From NCBI RefSeq assembly GCF_949628265.1, contig NC_088790.1:23936545-24000544 (forward strand): a stretch of 64,000 nucleotides of DNA, given 5' to 3'. This document shows, one piece after another, positions 1 to 12,820 of the stretch. The notes under the pieces are model-generated. The model saw nothing but the letters and a program-made list of their open reading frames with translations. It was not told the origin of the DNA and ran no database searches. A program made the position numbers and the translations under genes. Each line of letters starts with the position of its first letter. Position 1 is the stretch's first letter. The stretch comes from Cloeon dipterum. Taxonomy: Eukaryota > Arthropoda > Insecta > Ephemeroptera > Baetidae.

Positions 1-120
1 ATGAAATTCGCGTTTGGTTGTTGAAAGTTACGCAATTTTGCCGGGACCAGGACGAAATGTAGTTTTCTGGAAAATCAGGCTGGAATTCTCTCAGCCTTCA
101 GAAAACAGAATATCTTGAAT
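1..120. repeat. End fragment of a dispersed palindromic repeat (GGTCCCGG family)
   Basis: The first ~55 bases (AAATTCGCGTTTGGTTGTTG then TTGCCGGGACCAGGACG) recur at 25068-25115, where they form the right arm of a palindrome whose left arm is at 24974-25025. The window therefore opens inside or at the edge of a copy of this repeat. No ORF is associated. Confidence 0.7.
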
Positions 121-1742
121 GGTACTAGAATACAAATTAAACCTTATGCCAAAGAGATACCCAAACAGACAATGTGCAACTTTCAAAACCAATATACTTC
201 TGGAATTCTAAAATTTTGAGTTCTTTTTAAAGGAAATTTTAATGTTTAATCTGAAAAACAGTATTTCGTATTTATTTCAGTTCCTCGAAACATGCTGAGG
301 GTCATCCCTGAGAAAAGAATCAAACCCTGCGCGTCAGGGAAGGCCTCATAACTCATAAGCGGTCGAAAACATTCAATTCGGATTTTTTGGCCACTTTACC
401 GACGCACCTGAAGTTCTTTTTATATAAGTTTGATCTGCAAAATTTGCTTACCGTTTGGACCGACAAAATCGAGAGTTTTCAGAATACGATCAATTCAACC
501 CTTTGGAAGCTATCAGGGTTGCTTAGGAAACGCCCTGACGTGCCTAAAATAATCTCGTTCCCTACTCCTGAGCAGGAGAATGGAGGGGAAACCTCTTATC
601 GAAAGGAATAAAATTCTTAAAAGTATTATTTCATACGGCTGAACATGCGATTTGAGCTTTTTCGGTGCCATAGAGATGCAGTTTGATTGGGTCAATTAAA
701 AATAGACGCGAAGAGCGGAACCGCAGCGAGTCGGGGCACGTGCTTGGTGCACTCGATAAATGGGCACTTATTGCTGGCTGGCGGCGCGCGGCAATGAGCG
801 AGCGATCGAGAGAATCGGGCGAAAACCGTGTCGCTCGCGCATTTTCCACGCCGGCCTGTCTTTTTGTCAAGAGCCTCTCGAACTTTGATGACGTGACTTC
901 CTCTCTTTCTCTCTCTCACACACACTCGTCGTCATCGTCAGCGGCGGCCCTTTCCTCCCCACATGCGCGCACACAAATTGGCGTCGGAAAAATCGGTGAT
1001 CGGTCAAATCCGCGAATAAAAGTCCAGGTGCCGAATGATTTGACCCAGAAAAAAGGCTTGACAATAGAGAGCAAATTTAATGTGTCTCCCTAGTGAACAT
1101 CCAACGAGTTCTCTGTCGCTCGACACGATGGAGATTTTCGCCGTCTGACAATGTTCGATCTTTCATTAGGGTTGCACCAAATTCCCATTCCTCAAGAGAC
1201 CATTATTTGAAATAAAGCAGGAGAGAACCTGGAAAAAAAGTATCGGATACATAAAATTGAGCAGCAAACCGAAATCTAAAGCCTTTTTTATTTATTCTTC
1301 GAATAAAAATCGGCCCCTGAATTTTCTACTTTGCTTATTAATATATGGGCACTAGGAAAATTCTAAAAAATTCTTTTATTTTCAATCACATTTTTAATTT
1401 AATCGGAAATTTCATCAGCTTTCAGAAAATTTTTAAATTTTCTCTGCGATTTATACATTAAAACCAGACAAAGCTCCAGACTTGAAATTTGGTCCAAACT
1501 TGAAGAGTTGAATTACTAAAAAATTGGGCGGAAATTTAATTCCATTTTTTCCAAAGTTTCAAATCAACCGAATTTTTCGTGAGACGATTTTCAATGTCAA
1601 CTGTTAAATTTTATTGTTATTTGGTGCTTATTAAAATCCGTCTTTTTAGATGAATGTTTGAATACTAAAAATGAAAGTATATATGGTTTAGAAATAACAC
1701 TAAAGTCATAATATATCGATGTGTTAAAATTTATTAACAGTT
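121..1742. other. Intergenic DNA with no supported gene
   Basis: The short open frames here (for example 683-1093) show no recognisable protein and lie in GC-richer, CT/CA-repetitive DNA (CTCTCTTTCTCTCTCTCACACACA near 898-925, split here as simple repeat). The patch at 690-1000 could be a promoter of a gene outside the window. Nothing else is supported. Confidence 0.4.
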
Positions 1743-4700
1743 CTACCAAATGAACGCAGCCTTTTCCCTGAGGACTTTGACACCGTTGTCGATCCAGTCT
1801 TGAGAATTGATCCACAGTTCAGACGCAGACTCTAAAGTGGCCATCAGACTTGCGCCTTTCCACGTGATGATTTGCGGGTCTGTATCCTTCACGGACGTGA
1901 CAACCTCCATTTGGTCTTCAAACATAATGGAAATGAATTATTATTTTACTATGATTTTTTTTTTAAATATTACCACTTCTGTACATGAAGGGAATTTGCA
2001 GACTGATTTTGTTCTGGAGCCATGTATTAATTCCGACAAACTTCATGCCTCCGCCCACGACCAAAATCGAAGAGTACATTTTTTTCTTGAGTTCCTCAGC
2101 TGAGAGAAGAAAGTCAATATTATTTTAAATGTTTTTTTTAAGAATAACTGTATAAAAAAAACTACTTACGACATCTTTCGATGCTTTGCATGATGGCTTG
2201 GTCAATGCTGAGCAGAATGTCCGACTCGAAAATCTCCTTCTCCTGCAAAATATTTCCAGCCGCCGTCAAAAGCGAATTGGCGTGGAAGTTCGGGTCAAGG
2301 GCGTCGACCACGATGTCCTCCTCCATCACACTGCTGATGTCCAGAGGGAGGGGAATGTTGCCCAGACCCGACAGGTTTGCTTGGCCGTCGCCGCCGGGGG
2401 TGTCTAGCGTTTCTTTCGCACCTTTCCTCTTCAGAGAAAAATAGGTTTTTTAAATTAAAATGTGTTTTTTCGTTAAACATAGATCATTTTAGTTCCATAT
2501 CAATACCACAGCTCTGACAAACTTCAGACAATTTGATTTTATCTTGGAAGGAAATAAATTTTGACTTAGTTTTAATTGAAGGAATTTTTAAGATGGCGAA
2601 TGGTTAAATTTTGATTGCTATCAAGGATTATCGGTTGACAAATGCAGATAATTATTAAAAAAGATCATAAAATCTAAGGAAACAGTTAACTTTTCAGTGA
2701 CAAATCTTTTGTACTTCTAGAATGTCAACGTTGAGAAATTTTCCAACTTACAGGGAAACTTCTGGGGTCGTTCCACTCTGACGTGGGCCACATTTCCTTT
2801 CTTATTTTTTTTTTTTTAATTAATTTGTTTACAGTTTCGTTCAAAGCCGAAAATTAACGGATTAAATTAATTGATGTTCGTTCAATCTGGCTTAATGAGG
2901 AGAATCTAATGTACTCCTTGTTCTTTTTTTGTCTTAATTGAATCACGAACAAAAAATATCTTGAAAAAAGTAAATGCGGGGCGAACAATCGGCCAAATTT
3001 CCGCAGCACGAACAAAACCCTCCAAGTACAATCACCTAGAGCCAACTTCACTCCAATCAACTGACTAGGAACGCGATGCAAGCACGTTTCCTTGGCTTTC
3101 GGCCCCCAGATTAAAACTGAACTTTCATTCCCAAAATAAAAATTACTTACACTAGTCTCTCGCAAGTAATTGGCATCGTGAGGATCATCAGGTTGGAATT
3201 CATATGGAACTTGGCCGTGCACGCTTTTCGTTCCAGTGATTGCGAGCAGGTCGGTGGTGAACAGGCTGAGCGGCGCGATCAGGCACTCGTCTCCCACCTG
3301 AAGCGACTAAAGGTCAGCAAACGACACAATATTTTATCAATTCTGGCTACCTGCAGGGTAATTTTCTTGACAACGCCGTCTGTAGAGGTCACATTAAACG
3401 ATTTTTCACTCGGTCCGCAAATATCCTGAGGATAGACATTTGTTAAAACAGTCAAACAAGGAGGAATTTAATTTTTAACCAGGTCAACATGGCAGAAATC
3501 CTCCTTCAGCTTTTGCAAGAGAATTGCGTCGTTTCTTCTGGTCGGATTGCAGCCTTTGTGCGGGAAGGAACACTTTTGGAGCAGCCAGAAGTAAACGACA
3601 GTTACGTCTCCGCCGCCGTAATCCAGTCTTATCTGAAATTGGAAATTTTGCGGCGTTTTAGTTATCCAATTGATGTAACTCAATTTTTGACATCAGGGAG
3701 ATATTATAAAACATTATCTTAAAAATGCCTGAAAATTTGAATAGCCAAAAGCGGCCCAGAAGAACTTGTTTGAGGGGAATCAATAGATTTGAGCCCTAGA
3801 AACATAAAAAAATCGCGTTTATCCACATGGGAATTTTAAAAATTGACTTCAGTTCGTCCTAGAGCTTTTAAGTACAAATTACGACCCATAAAATTTTGCG
3901 TTGGCTAGGCTAGTTTGCCGACCTTCAAGGCAAAAAAAAAATTCATAAAAAATTAAACAGGAAATTTAACTAGCAATAAAAATAGTTTTTACTCTATTAT
4001 GAATTTTTAAATAAATAACAGACCTCAGAACAAACTGGAAAAAATAAAAAAAATTAATAGATAAAATATTCTCTCAATTAAACAAAAACTGTATAATAAT
4101 TATTAAATTTTATATTTCTACTCTCTTTTAAAACCTCCAAAGACTGCTTAACTTTTCAAATAAAAAAACTTGCTTTACATAACGTCAGGAAACATAAAAG
4201 AAATAAATCCCGAGTTAAAAGGTAGCATTAAATTATTTTTCTCTTGTTTGGAAAAACTCATACTCTAGTGCTTGGCTGGGACATTCCATCATCAACACAG
4301 GAAATAGAAGTTTTCTGGTCCCCAACGTCGATAACACACGCAGAGCCGAGACCCGCGCCGAAAGTGGCGGCTACGTGGTCTTGCACCAAAAAACAAGAAC
4401 CAAAATTCAATCTGGTCAGCAGCAAGTTTACTAGGGCCGAGATGTGTTTTCTGTTGTAAATATCAGGGATCACTAGAACAGCTTTGTACACCTGAAGAAA
4501 AATTGTATCAATTTTCTAGGCGAGGAATTAGAAATTTCCAATATTTACAGCGAGGTGCTTTCTTTGGATTCGCAGTTTCCGCTCAATGGCGTAGCTCCAG
4601 ATGGCTTCCAGGTCGTGCAGAACGGCGGTGAGGGAGCCCCCGACGCCAGGGTGCAAATTCAACAGTCCCCTCCTTATTGGATAGTGAATGTTGTAATTGG

Positions 4701-5343
4701 CGTCTGGATGGATTTTGAGAACCTAAGGGGGTTGCGTGAATTAGATTTTGTTGGGCAACCAGAGTTTATGCTTTACATCGTCGCCTATAATCACGTCAGC
4801 GCTTTCGGCAAGCATTTCCGACTTGTTTTGGTGCAACAATTCGGGTTGAGATCTACGATTAAAAGCGGAAATCTGCTGAGGCGGTGTGGCGTACCTCCTC
4901 GAGCCATCAGACTGAAGACACGACTGCAGGGTGTGACTGACTTGCAGCCTCGACTCGTCCAATTCAGCTAATAAATTAGTATCCTAAAATAAACAAGTTA
5001 AGACCAGAACATTTTTTTAAGTATTGGTACCTCGTAAAAAGGCGGAAGGAGTTTGTCCTCGTGAACGAAATCATGCCGGTCGTGCCTCAACCTTCTCCTA
5101 GCTATGGCATGATGAATGGTGACGGGATTCGAGTCCACGGCCCTTCCTATCCGCAGATTTTGCGACCCAGGGTGGATGACAACGACATTTTGAGACAAAA
5201 CAGGCTGCGGAGAATGCATATTCATTAATGAGTTACAAAAATCGAGCAGTTTTTCTCACCGTTTCAGTAACGACACTCATATTTTCCTGCGGTGCAGTCG
5301 GCATGGTGTTGGTTGTTTTGTTATTGTTTGCAGCGAAAGCCAT
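1743..5343 (-). CDS. Arp8: Actin-related protein 8 (INO80 complex subunit)
   Basis: Arp8 is a nuclear actin-fold subunit of the INO80 nucleosome remodeller. Eleven coding exons on the minus strand: 5343-5260, 5204-5031, 4983-4777, 4722-4549, 4491-4264, 3632-3480, 3425-3351, 3297-3151, 2428-2167, 2099-1974 and 1915-1743. They sum to 1803 nt (600 aa), close to human ARP8. Diagnostic blocks are VIHPGSQNLRIGRA near the N-terminus, YPIRRGLLNLHPGVGGSLTA, the actin-fold block GAGLGSACVIDVGDQKTS, ILVVGGGMKFVG and the C-terminal IITWKGASLMATL to REKAAFIW, all typical of ARP8. The acidic insertion before the last third (VMEEDIVVDALDPN) is variable in the family. Intron 3 is only 54 bases. An AATAAA lies at 1735-1730, just 8 bases past the stop codon, so the 3' UTR may be very short. 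The splice model is inference; the family call is firm. Confidence 0.93.
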
Positions 5344-5669
5344 GATTCTCCAGCCGGCAAATTCAAAAAGGACCAATGGGAGTGGAGATCAGCGCCGGTC
5401 CCACCAACCGGTACGCGAAATCAGCGGAATCGACCAATCGATACGTGGATCGATCTCCGGCAACATGCTGGCGCGTGCGCACTACATTCTGTTAGTCTCT
5501 TTATCACTGCCGGGACTGGGAGATTCGCCATCTTTAAACAGACACAAGAGTTTAAAAAAGGGGCGTGGCAGGTGCTAAACATGGCGTATCTACCGGTCCT
5601 GCGGCTCACCAATGCAGTGGTGAGAGTTGTTCGAAAATCAACCTGAAAATAGAAAATACTGGTGAGGGA
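5344..5669. promoter_or_regulatory. Bidirectional promoter region, Arp8 / MICU3
   Basis: Only 326 bases separate the Arp8 start codon (minus) from the MICU3 start codon (plus). Both 5' UTRs and any shared promoter must fit here. The stretch is GC-richer than its surroundings. It also contains a 21-codon open frame (5581-5646) just upstream of the MICU3 ATG. Confidence 0.6.
5581..5646 (+). CDS. Upstream ORF or alternative first exon of MICU3
   Basis: An ATG at 5581 opens a 21-codon frame (MAYLPVLRLTNAVVRVVRKS plus one residue, then TGA) that ends 23 bases before the MICU3 ATG. Inside it the sequence GCAGTG followed by GTGAGAG resembles a splice donor. The segment could therefore be an alternative first coding exon rather than a uORF. 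Transcript data would decide. No homology is recognised. Confidence 0.3.
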   Translation: MAYLPVLRLTNAVVRVVRKST

Positions 5670-8600
5670 ATGGCCGCAGTGAGCACAACATTGATCCGGG
5701 CCCTTCGGCATTCGGCGCTGCCGAGGTCGGCACCCGTGCGATGCCTGGCCACTTCGACCGTGCGGAAACAATGGCGAGGCCTGCGGCCAGTCGTGGCCGT
5801 GCTTGTGGGCGCTGGCGCCTCTTTTTTCGCTGTCAAAATGTATCAAAAGCAAGCCACTGTGCATGCATTAAAGCAGAGAAGGGTGAGCCTATTTTACGGC
5901 CTTATCTTTTTTTGTGTTCACGTTCACACCTTTATGAACACTCACATGAGATAAAAATAATTAATGTCCAATTAGTTGGTTTTTTTATGAAAATCATGAC
6001 TAAAATTGATTTTTGTGTGCACTTAGAAGGATGAGGAACTGGCCAAAGCCGTCAAACTGACTTCCAGGGAGAGGCGATTCATAAAATTCTCCTCTGTGGA
6101 GTTTGACAGCCAGCTTTACATGACTCCACAGGACTTCCTGGACAGTGTCGTGGAGAGTGAGCCGAGACGTGAGCCCCAATCAATTTCCACGATCAAATCG
6201 CTGAAAATAAGGTCTTCGTTACAGCCCGGCTCAAAAGGAAAGTTCTGACGAGCAAGGACTTGGATTCGTTAAAAAGCCACACTCCTCCTCTGAAGAAAGG
6301 CTCCAGCAACATGTTCCGCAACCTGAGGGACAAGGGAATCATTTCCTACACCGAGTACCTGTTCCTTTTATCTATTTTAACCAGTACGTAATTTATTTAG
6401 ACCGTCCAAAGTGAATTAAAAATTCTCTTTAGAGCCTCAATCTGGTTTCCAAATTGCATTCAACATGTTCGACACCGATGGAAACCAGCGAGTTGACAAG
6501 AACGAGTTTCTAGTCGTGAGTGAATTTTCCTCAAATTTTTAGCACACTATTTTTCTTGAATTGGTACCATAGGTTAGCACTTTTCAGTTCCTTTTTCTTT
6601 TGAATATTCTCCATTAGATCCGCGGCATAATGGCTGGCACAATTTCTGATTTGATGCTGGAGTTCAAGGACGATCCGAACACACGGCATGCTGTGAGTTT
6701 CTCGTAAAAAGAGCACAGCGCGATGTGCACCTCTTGTTAACACGGCTAGTCCACTTTATTCAGCACTCAATTTTCAGCTTAAAGGTCTGATTTCCGAACA
6801 CGCTCTCAAGGGAGTCCTTAAAAGAAAAAATAATGCTAGCGTAAGTCAGGTTGAGGTGCGAAACCAGTGTGTTTGAACATGACTGTCCGTTGTTTCTGCC
6901 TCTTGAATTAATTCATTTTCTCTCTTTTTAACATTAAGTGTTTGCTTCTACACAAGACAAGACTAAACTAATATTTGTTTGAATTGAAAAATGTTGCTAA
7001 AAACAGTTTTTGGTCGTTTTCTGATACTTTCTTATTCAACTAATACTCTGGTTTGCGTTATTATTTCAAACGAAAATTTATAATAAGATAAAATTTTGCC
7101 TGTCTTCTCGTTTTTTCCTTTAAGTCAATTTTATTATTTGATGAGTTGAATGAAGAAAGAATGAAAATTTAATTCCATGGGATTTTTTCTTAATATGTAA
7201 ATAAATCATTTTCATTTGAATTTGGTTCACAAAACTTTCAGGATTTTTCAAATATAAAAAACAGTTTAAGAAAAGGAAATATTTACAATTTTTACTAATT
7301 TACTTAAAATAGTGTTAAAATTCGTCTACAGAATGCTAAAATTTAAATTTCTGGAAGTCTTCCTCTAAAAAATATTGTAGTAAAATTTCATTAAATTGAA
7401 ATTTTGATTTATTTAAAAATCTAAGCCCTGTACGCCTAACAAAATTTAGGATATTTCCATTTTCCAGCAATCTTGTCTGTCAAAAATAATTAAAAAAATA
7501 TAGGCCCTACTTTTGTACAAAATCCGTTATTTAATTCTGATTATTGTGAGTGTGAGTACCCGTTTTCGTTTTTTGCGACGCTAATCCGTTCTCTTCCATT
7601 AATTCTATTTGTAAATTTGCGCTGTATTATATACCTGTTCATGTAAAAATGCGACTTTCGTGCAGGTTTTGTGCTTTTGCCGAATGCTGTTGAAAACTGA
7701 ATTTAATACTTCTTTCAGCTTTTTGCCACTGTTTTAACGCCTGCGTCATTGTTAAAAATTCTCTTTGTTAATTTATCTTTTCTTTTCAGTTGGAGAGCAT
7801 CTTCAGCCACACGTGGCGCGACAAACGGGGAATCGGAGCTGATGGCGAAGAGGCCGAGGGCGAGGCCCCACACGAGCAGTTTGTTGACGACGACCAGGGC
7901 CTGCAGCGAAGGCACGCTGTCGACACCACTCTGCTGCTCCACTTTTTCGGCCGAAAGGGCTTGGATGACCTGCAGTACGAAGGTTTTAAAAAGTAGGTTG
8001 TTAAAATCATTGTCTGAAACTGTCAATTTGATGAATATTATTTTAAAATTACGCTTTTGATAAAAACTGTACCATTGTTTGTTATCAGTCATAGATTATT
8101 TAAAAATAAATATTATTGGAAACTTACTGAAGTGTTCAGGCACCACAGTTTCCGGGATTTTGCTCTGCAATTTCAGATTAAATTCTTTTCCGGTATATTT
8201 GTGGCGTTCAAAGCTTTCATTTTATGAGCTGAAAGCCAAAATCAATTGAAACGACAGGAAAGATATTTTTGTCTCGTAAGTTATTTAACTTACCAATCCA
8301 TTAAAAAAATCAACTTGTCCCCAGATTCATGGAAAACCTGCAAACTGAAGTTCTCGAGCTAGAGTTTCATGAGTTCTCGAAAGGGCTGGACACGATATCT
8401 GAAGTGGACTTCGCCAGAATCCTGCTCCGCTTCACGTACTTGAGTGCTGACCAGTAATGAAATAAATTTAAAAATTATGTGGAGTGCACAACGCTGTATC
8501 TAGGTACGACATGTATTTGGACCGCCTCCTCGACAGGATCAAACACGAACAAGGAATTTCTTTTAATGAATTCCGCGTCTTCTGCCAGTTTCTTAACAAT

Positions 8601-9158
8601 TTGGAGGACTTCAGCATCGCCATGCGCATGTACACCTTGGCTGACCATCCCATTTCACAAGGTGAGACAAAAATTAGCCAAATTTGTTCAATTTTTACTG
8701 TCGGTAACTTGAATAAAAACAAATTGTTTAGTAAAAAAAATCCAATTTTTATGGAAAATGGTGAAATTCCTTATTAATGTTATTGAAAGAATTTATTTGA
8801 ATATTTGTTATTAAAGTTATCGATTTAGAATAAAAATTTCAAGAAACACTTGTGTCAATTTTTTCCTCAGATGAATTTCATCGGGCTGTGAAGCTTTGCA
8901 CCGGAACGAACCTGAGCCGGCACCTGGTGCACACCGTGTTCCAGATTTTCGACGAGGATGGTGATGGCCAGCTGAGCTACCGTGAGTTCATCGCCATCAT
9001 GAAGGACAGACTGCACAGAGGATTCAAGGTAAGGCTTCTCTTTCGTCTTTCTCGCAAATCTGCTCAATGGTCACGCTCAATTTTAGTCGTACACCAAGAA
9101 CGAGGGTTGGGACGCGTTTAAGTCGTGCGTCAAGCAAGAGATGAAGTATGTGATGTGA
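5670..9158 (+). CDS. MICU3: Mitochondrial calcium uptake protein 3 (MCU regulator)
   Basis: MICU3 is an EF-hand regulator of the mitochondrial calcium uniporter in the intermembrane space. Eleven exons: 5670-5882, 6027-6168, 6225-6383, 6433-6515, 6618-6692, 6778-6840, 7790-7992, 8325-8453, 8504-8661, 8871-9028 and 9087-9158; 1455 nt, 484 aa. The N-terminus is a basic, hydroxylated presequence (ALRHSALPRSAPVRCLATS), followed by a hydrophobic segment (VVAVLVGAGASFFAV). Canonical EF-hands are DTDGNQRVDKNE (exon 4) and DEDGDGQLSYRE (exon 10). Blocks DTTLLLHFFGRKG, FMENLQTEVLELEF, FCQFLNNLEDF and IMKDRLHRGF match MICU3 rather than MICU1 (which ends differently) or MICU2. Exon 6 (63 nt, 21 aa) is phase-neutral and can be skipped without a frameshift. 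The segment between EF1 and HFFG differs strongly from the vertebrate protein. Confidence 0.93.
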
Positions 9159-11165
9159 TGAAGTCCAGTCTCCTTTTCCTTGAGGCCGTGCCATAATTAT
9201 TGTGTTTCGATTTCGAATCTTGGCTGTTTACGTTTGTTACTTAAGAATAAGAAGTATTCTTCAGTCAACCGACTATAAAAAATTGAAATGTCTATTTAAT
9301 AATATTGCATTTTTAAATCCATCTCCGCACAAATAATCTGAGCATGAAAATCTTGTTAATCCTTAAACACTTGTTATCATTGCTAACTAATCTAACTATC
9401 AGTCAAAGTAAAAGGCTGCCTGGAGACGCACAATTTCAAAATCTGGAATGTGATATTAATTTTGGTATTTTATTGCCTGCTTATTGAGCAATTTTGTGCA
9501 ACTCCTGGCTCCCTAAATAATCTGGATTTTCAATTTTGACAATTTCAATCGATTCCTGATGGTCAAATTTTGGTGGGTGATCGAAATTTCGATTTGAAAC
9601 ACTTAAAATCTCAACGCAGTAAAATCTGATCTCCGCTGGCTGCCGTTGTGGCGCTGCTGTCTCGGTCTCAGGCAATCACAGAACTGCTTCTTTCTTGTGG
9701 CAATTTTTGCTGCGTATTCAGACCAAAACCAGCCAAATTGACAGTTTCTACGTTCGTGTTGAATTTTCGACCGAGTATTTCGGCTGTCCAGCCTAATTCG
9801 ACCCTCAGGAATCGATTGGCACTGCCAAAAGTGGAATTCATTCATCTTGTATGTTGTCTAGTCAATCGATCAAATAATGCGTACAATTTGTTAAAATATT
9901 AAATAAATAACACACCTACTTAATTGATTGAAATGTAATCAAAAATATTTATAACGTGTTGATTTTGATAAAACTGCCATTATAGAGTTGAATAAATGAA
10001 GGGTTTCTTGTTAAAAATGAGAAGATTTTCACTGCAATCCTCGAAATGAAAATGCTTTGTAGCTTTTCTGTTATATACTTTTAATACATGGGCTGTTCAA
10101 CAAACATATTTTCCAATCAAGATGATTCACACTACAGAAAGAAGTTTATTTTTGGAATGCTTTTGAATGCATCTTTGGCTCTATAAAATACAATGACTAG
10201 AAGATGGCGTATGAAAATTAATTACTACCTTGGCTGAATTCACATTTATTTAATACATTGATTTCCGAACCGGTAAAGAGCGTTTTCAATTGTTTTTTTT
10301 ATTGTAAATTTCGCGATCACATGTGATAAATATATTTCGTCAAATGTGTGTATAGAGACCACAGTCGTACAGGGAAGATACTTTTTAGTATAGTTAAGCG
10401 CTTTTTGTTTGTGGAAATTAAATCTACGCGTGTGTGGCTGGATCACAAGCTTTTTTATCTTCTTATTCAATACGAGGAAATACGTGTCTACTGCGGCCCT
10501 CGAATTCAAATCCGTCGCGTCGGGGGCCCCCTGCGTGTAAATATTTCCAATCAACAAAAATATAGAGTAATATCTGTCCAAAATTTAAAAATTCCAACCT
10601 CCTAACGTGTTATTTTAAATGCGCGAAGAGCTACAATTGTGAATATTTTATATCAAAATTTAAGTGTACATTTGGTCCGTTTCTCCAATTTAATGCCTGC
10701 GCTACAGTGAAATGAACACTCAGCTAGAGGGAACACAAAATTGTACATTCAAACAACTTGTCTACCAATAAAGACGAAAAACATCTTTGGAGATTTTTAC
10801 ACACGCGTCCAACTTTCTTAGTAAAGTTGCTAGTGACGCTTTTGATTTGATGCATGTAACACGATTGCTATTTTGCATGCGCTACCTCGCTTCCTTTTTC
10901 AATAAGCAATTCAATATCATGCGGTTTTCAACAACATACATTTTAATTTGGGCAACGACAGAACATCCAGCTTTCTGCTTTTCCGCGGGATTCGACCTGA
11001 GTTTGTCCCTCTCTCGTGATATGCGGCAGGGCTGCCAAGAATCTAACTTCAATTTTAATCAAAGAGCAAACTCTTTGTGAGATTTGGGACTTGGGGACAC
11101 ATTCTGATGTTTTTAGTGACTTCAGGGTCAAGACAAAATTTAATGATTTTTTTCACACAATTAAA
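9159..11165. other. Convergent intergenic region; MICU3 3' UTR and unassigned DNA
   Basis: MICU3 (+) and PDE9 (-) converge on this gap. The first few hundred bases are probably MICU3 3' UTR. The stretch 9715-9780 (GACCAAAACCAGCC, TTTCTACGTTCGTG) resembles the right arm of the inverted repeat at 23296-23348, so part of it is repeat-derived. I see no gene in the rest; open frames are short and without recognisable products. Confidence 0.45.
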
Positions 11166-11169
11166 TACA

Positions 11170-11589
11170 CCAGTTGTATAAACCCTTAGTGTTCGAAGCC
11201 GCCAACAGATGGCGCCACCGTATACTTTCGTAATAAATTTATTTGAAGGCCTTTCTGCTGCGATTTCGGACTCAATCCTGCTAATGTGCATTCTTCACTT
11301 TTTATGCTTTCTTTTGACGTGCTGAAAACCAACATCGGTTAAGCCAAATCGCCGAAGAACCGCGAAAAACTATTTTTTGAAATATAAAATCTTTTCCAAC
11401 GTTTCTACGACGAATGGCTGGACTGATTTTGGTTTCCAGCACGTCAAAAGAAAACCTATTAAGCGAAGAATGCACATTAGCAATATTGAGTCTAAAATCA
11501 CAGTGGAAGTGCCTTAAAATTAAATTAATTACTAAAAATATGGCGCCATCTGTTAGCGGCTTCAAACACAAGGGCTTATACTACTGGTG
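11170..11589. mobile_element. Foldback MITE, family 1 copy A
   Basis: About 420 bases whose two halves are inverted repeats. The left end (CAGTTGTATAAACCCTTAGT, then GCCAACAGATGGCGCCA) is mirrored at the right end (GGCGCCATCTGTTAGCGGC, then AGGGCTTATACTACTGG). Inner arms GTGCTGAAAACCAACATCGG and CTGATTTTGGTTTCCAGCAC also pair. The element has no coding capacity, so it is a non-autonomous foldback/MITE. A second copy lies in PDE9 intron 3. Confidence 0.8.
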
Positions 11590-12119
11590 AATTGCATTTA
11601 ATATTATCGCCATTAAAATTTGCGGGAGTTTTTATACAAATCCAGAGGTGATCGAGTACTATATTATAATACATATATGCCTCTATTTCTCTAACTCTGA
11701 GTCTTGTGGCGTATCAAATCATTTAAAAATTAGCCCTATCCAAACGTTCCGTTATCTCGCAAAGAATTATTTCTCGGTAGGCAATTTCCCTGCCCTCTCG
11801 GAAGAACGCAATCTACGCAACACTGACCTTTATCCAAAACGGATAAAAACACTTTTCACGTCTAGTAACAGCTAAACGTGGTTAGAAACGAATTAATATA
11901 GCGTAGAGAAAAGGGCGAAGTGTTATAGAAATATATATATGAAATGGATATGGCGGATAGGGTTCGCCAAGGTTTGCATTGTGCAAATTTTTTCTTACAA
12001 AAAAAAAAACAGCAATTTTAAAGGGTTTCCTCGTTTTATAGCCTCGAAAAATTGATCTATATAATTTTGGTTTTAATCACGTCAAATAGAGTCTTTTGGC
12101 CAAAAATGATGCTGAAAAT

Positions 12120-12580
12120 TCTAAATTTACGGTTGTGCCATCTGTTAGCAGATCCAAACACTAACGGGTTTCCCAATTGGACTATGATAACAGAAAAATT
12201 AAATAAAAATTATTGCGAAATGGCTGAAATCCATAGGAATGAGGATAGACGCGGCGAATTAACCATTTCGTAATTTAATTAATTCAACTCGCCATTATTT
12301 GTTAATGCCTGAAGTGTACAAAGCCGTCGACAGGTTACCTACGATTTAAATTCCACTGCGATAAGACTAAATCCTGCCACTTTGAATGTGCTGAAAACTA
12401 AAATTGGTTCAACCAATCGCTGTAGATTTTGTACATTTCTGTGGCGATTGGCTCTGTCAATTTTTTAATTAACAAAAATCAAAATAAATTATTTTAAGTG
12501 CAGAATGCACAGCAGCAGAATTCAAAGTGCATTTTAAAAAAGCAAGTATACTGTGGTTTCATCTCTGTTGGCGGCTGCGA
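12120..12580. mobile_element. Degenerate remnants of MITE family 1
   Basis: The fragments GTGCCATCTGTTAGCAGATC near 12135 and GTGCTGAAAACTAAAATTGG near 12390, with an inverted partner CTGTGGCGATTGGCTCTG, match pieces of the element at 11170-11589. The order is disrupted. The remainder of 11590-12820 shows no gene. Confidence 0.45.
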
Positions 12581-12820
12581 AACTACAGGCATTCGCAATA
12601 ATTGGCGAATTCTCTTAATTTTTTTATAAAACTTTTTCAAAAATCCATCATTTTTTGTTATCAGTGCTGGTAAACACGATTTTTTTGTTCTTCTCTAATA
12701 TGAAGTATTTTTTTTTAATTAGGGAAAAATTGCACAAAAAGTCAGCTATATTTTTTCCGGAAAAATGCTGGTTTTGCGAACCCTGATGGCGGAGTGAGGT
12801 GTGTTGCTGGGCCTATTTGG

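Noticed and set aside
683..1093. 136-codon frame near the left edge
   Set aside because: Low-complexity translation of CT/CA repeats, no homology and no splice context.
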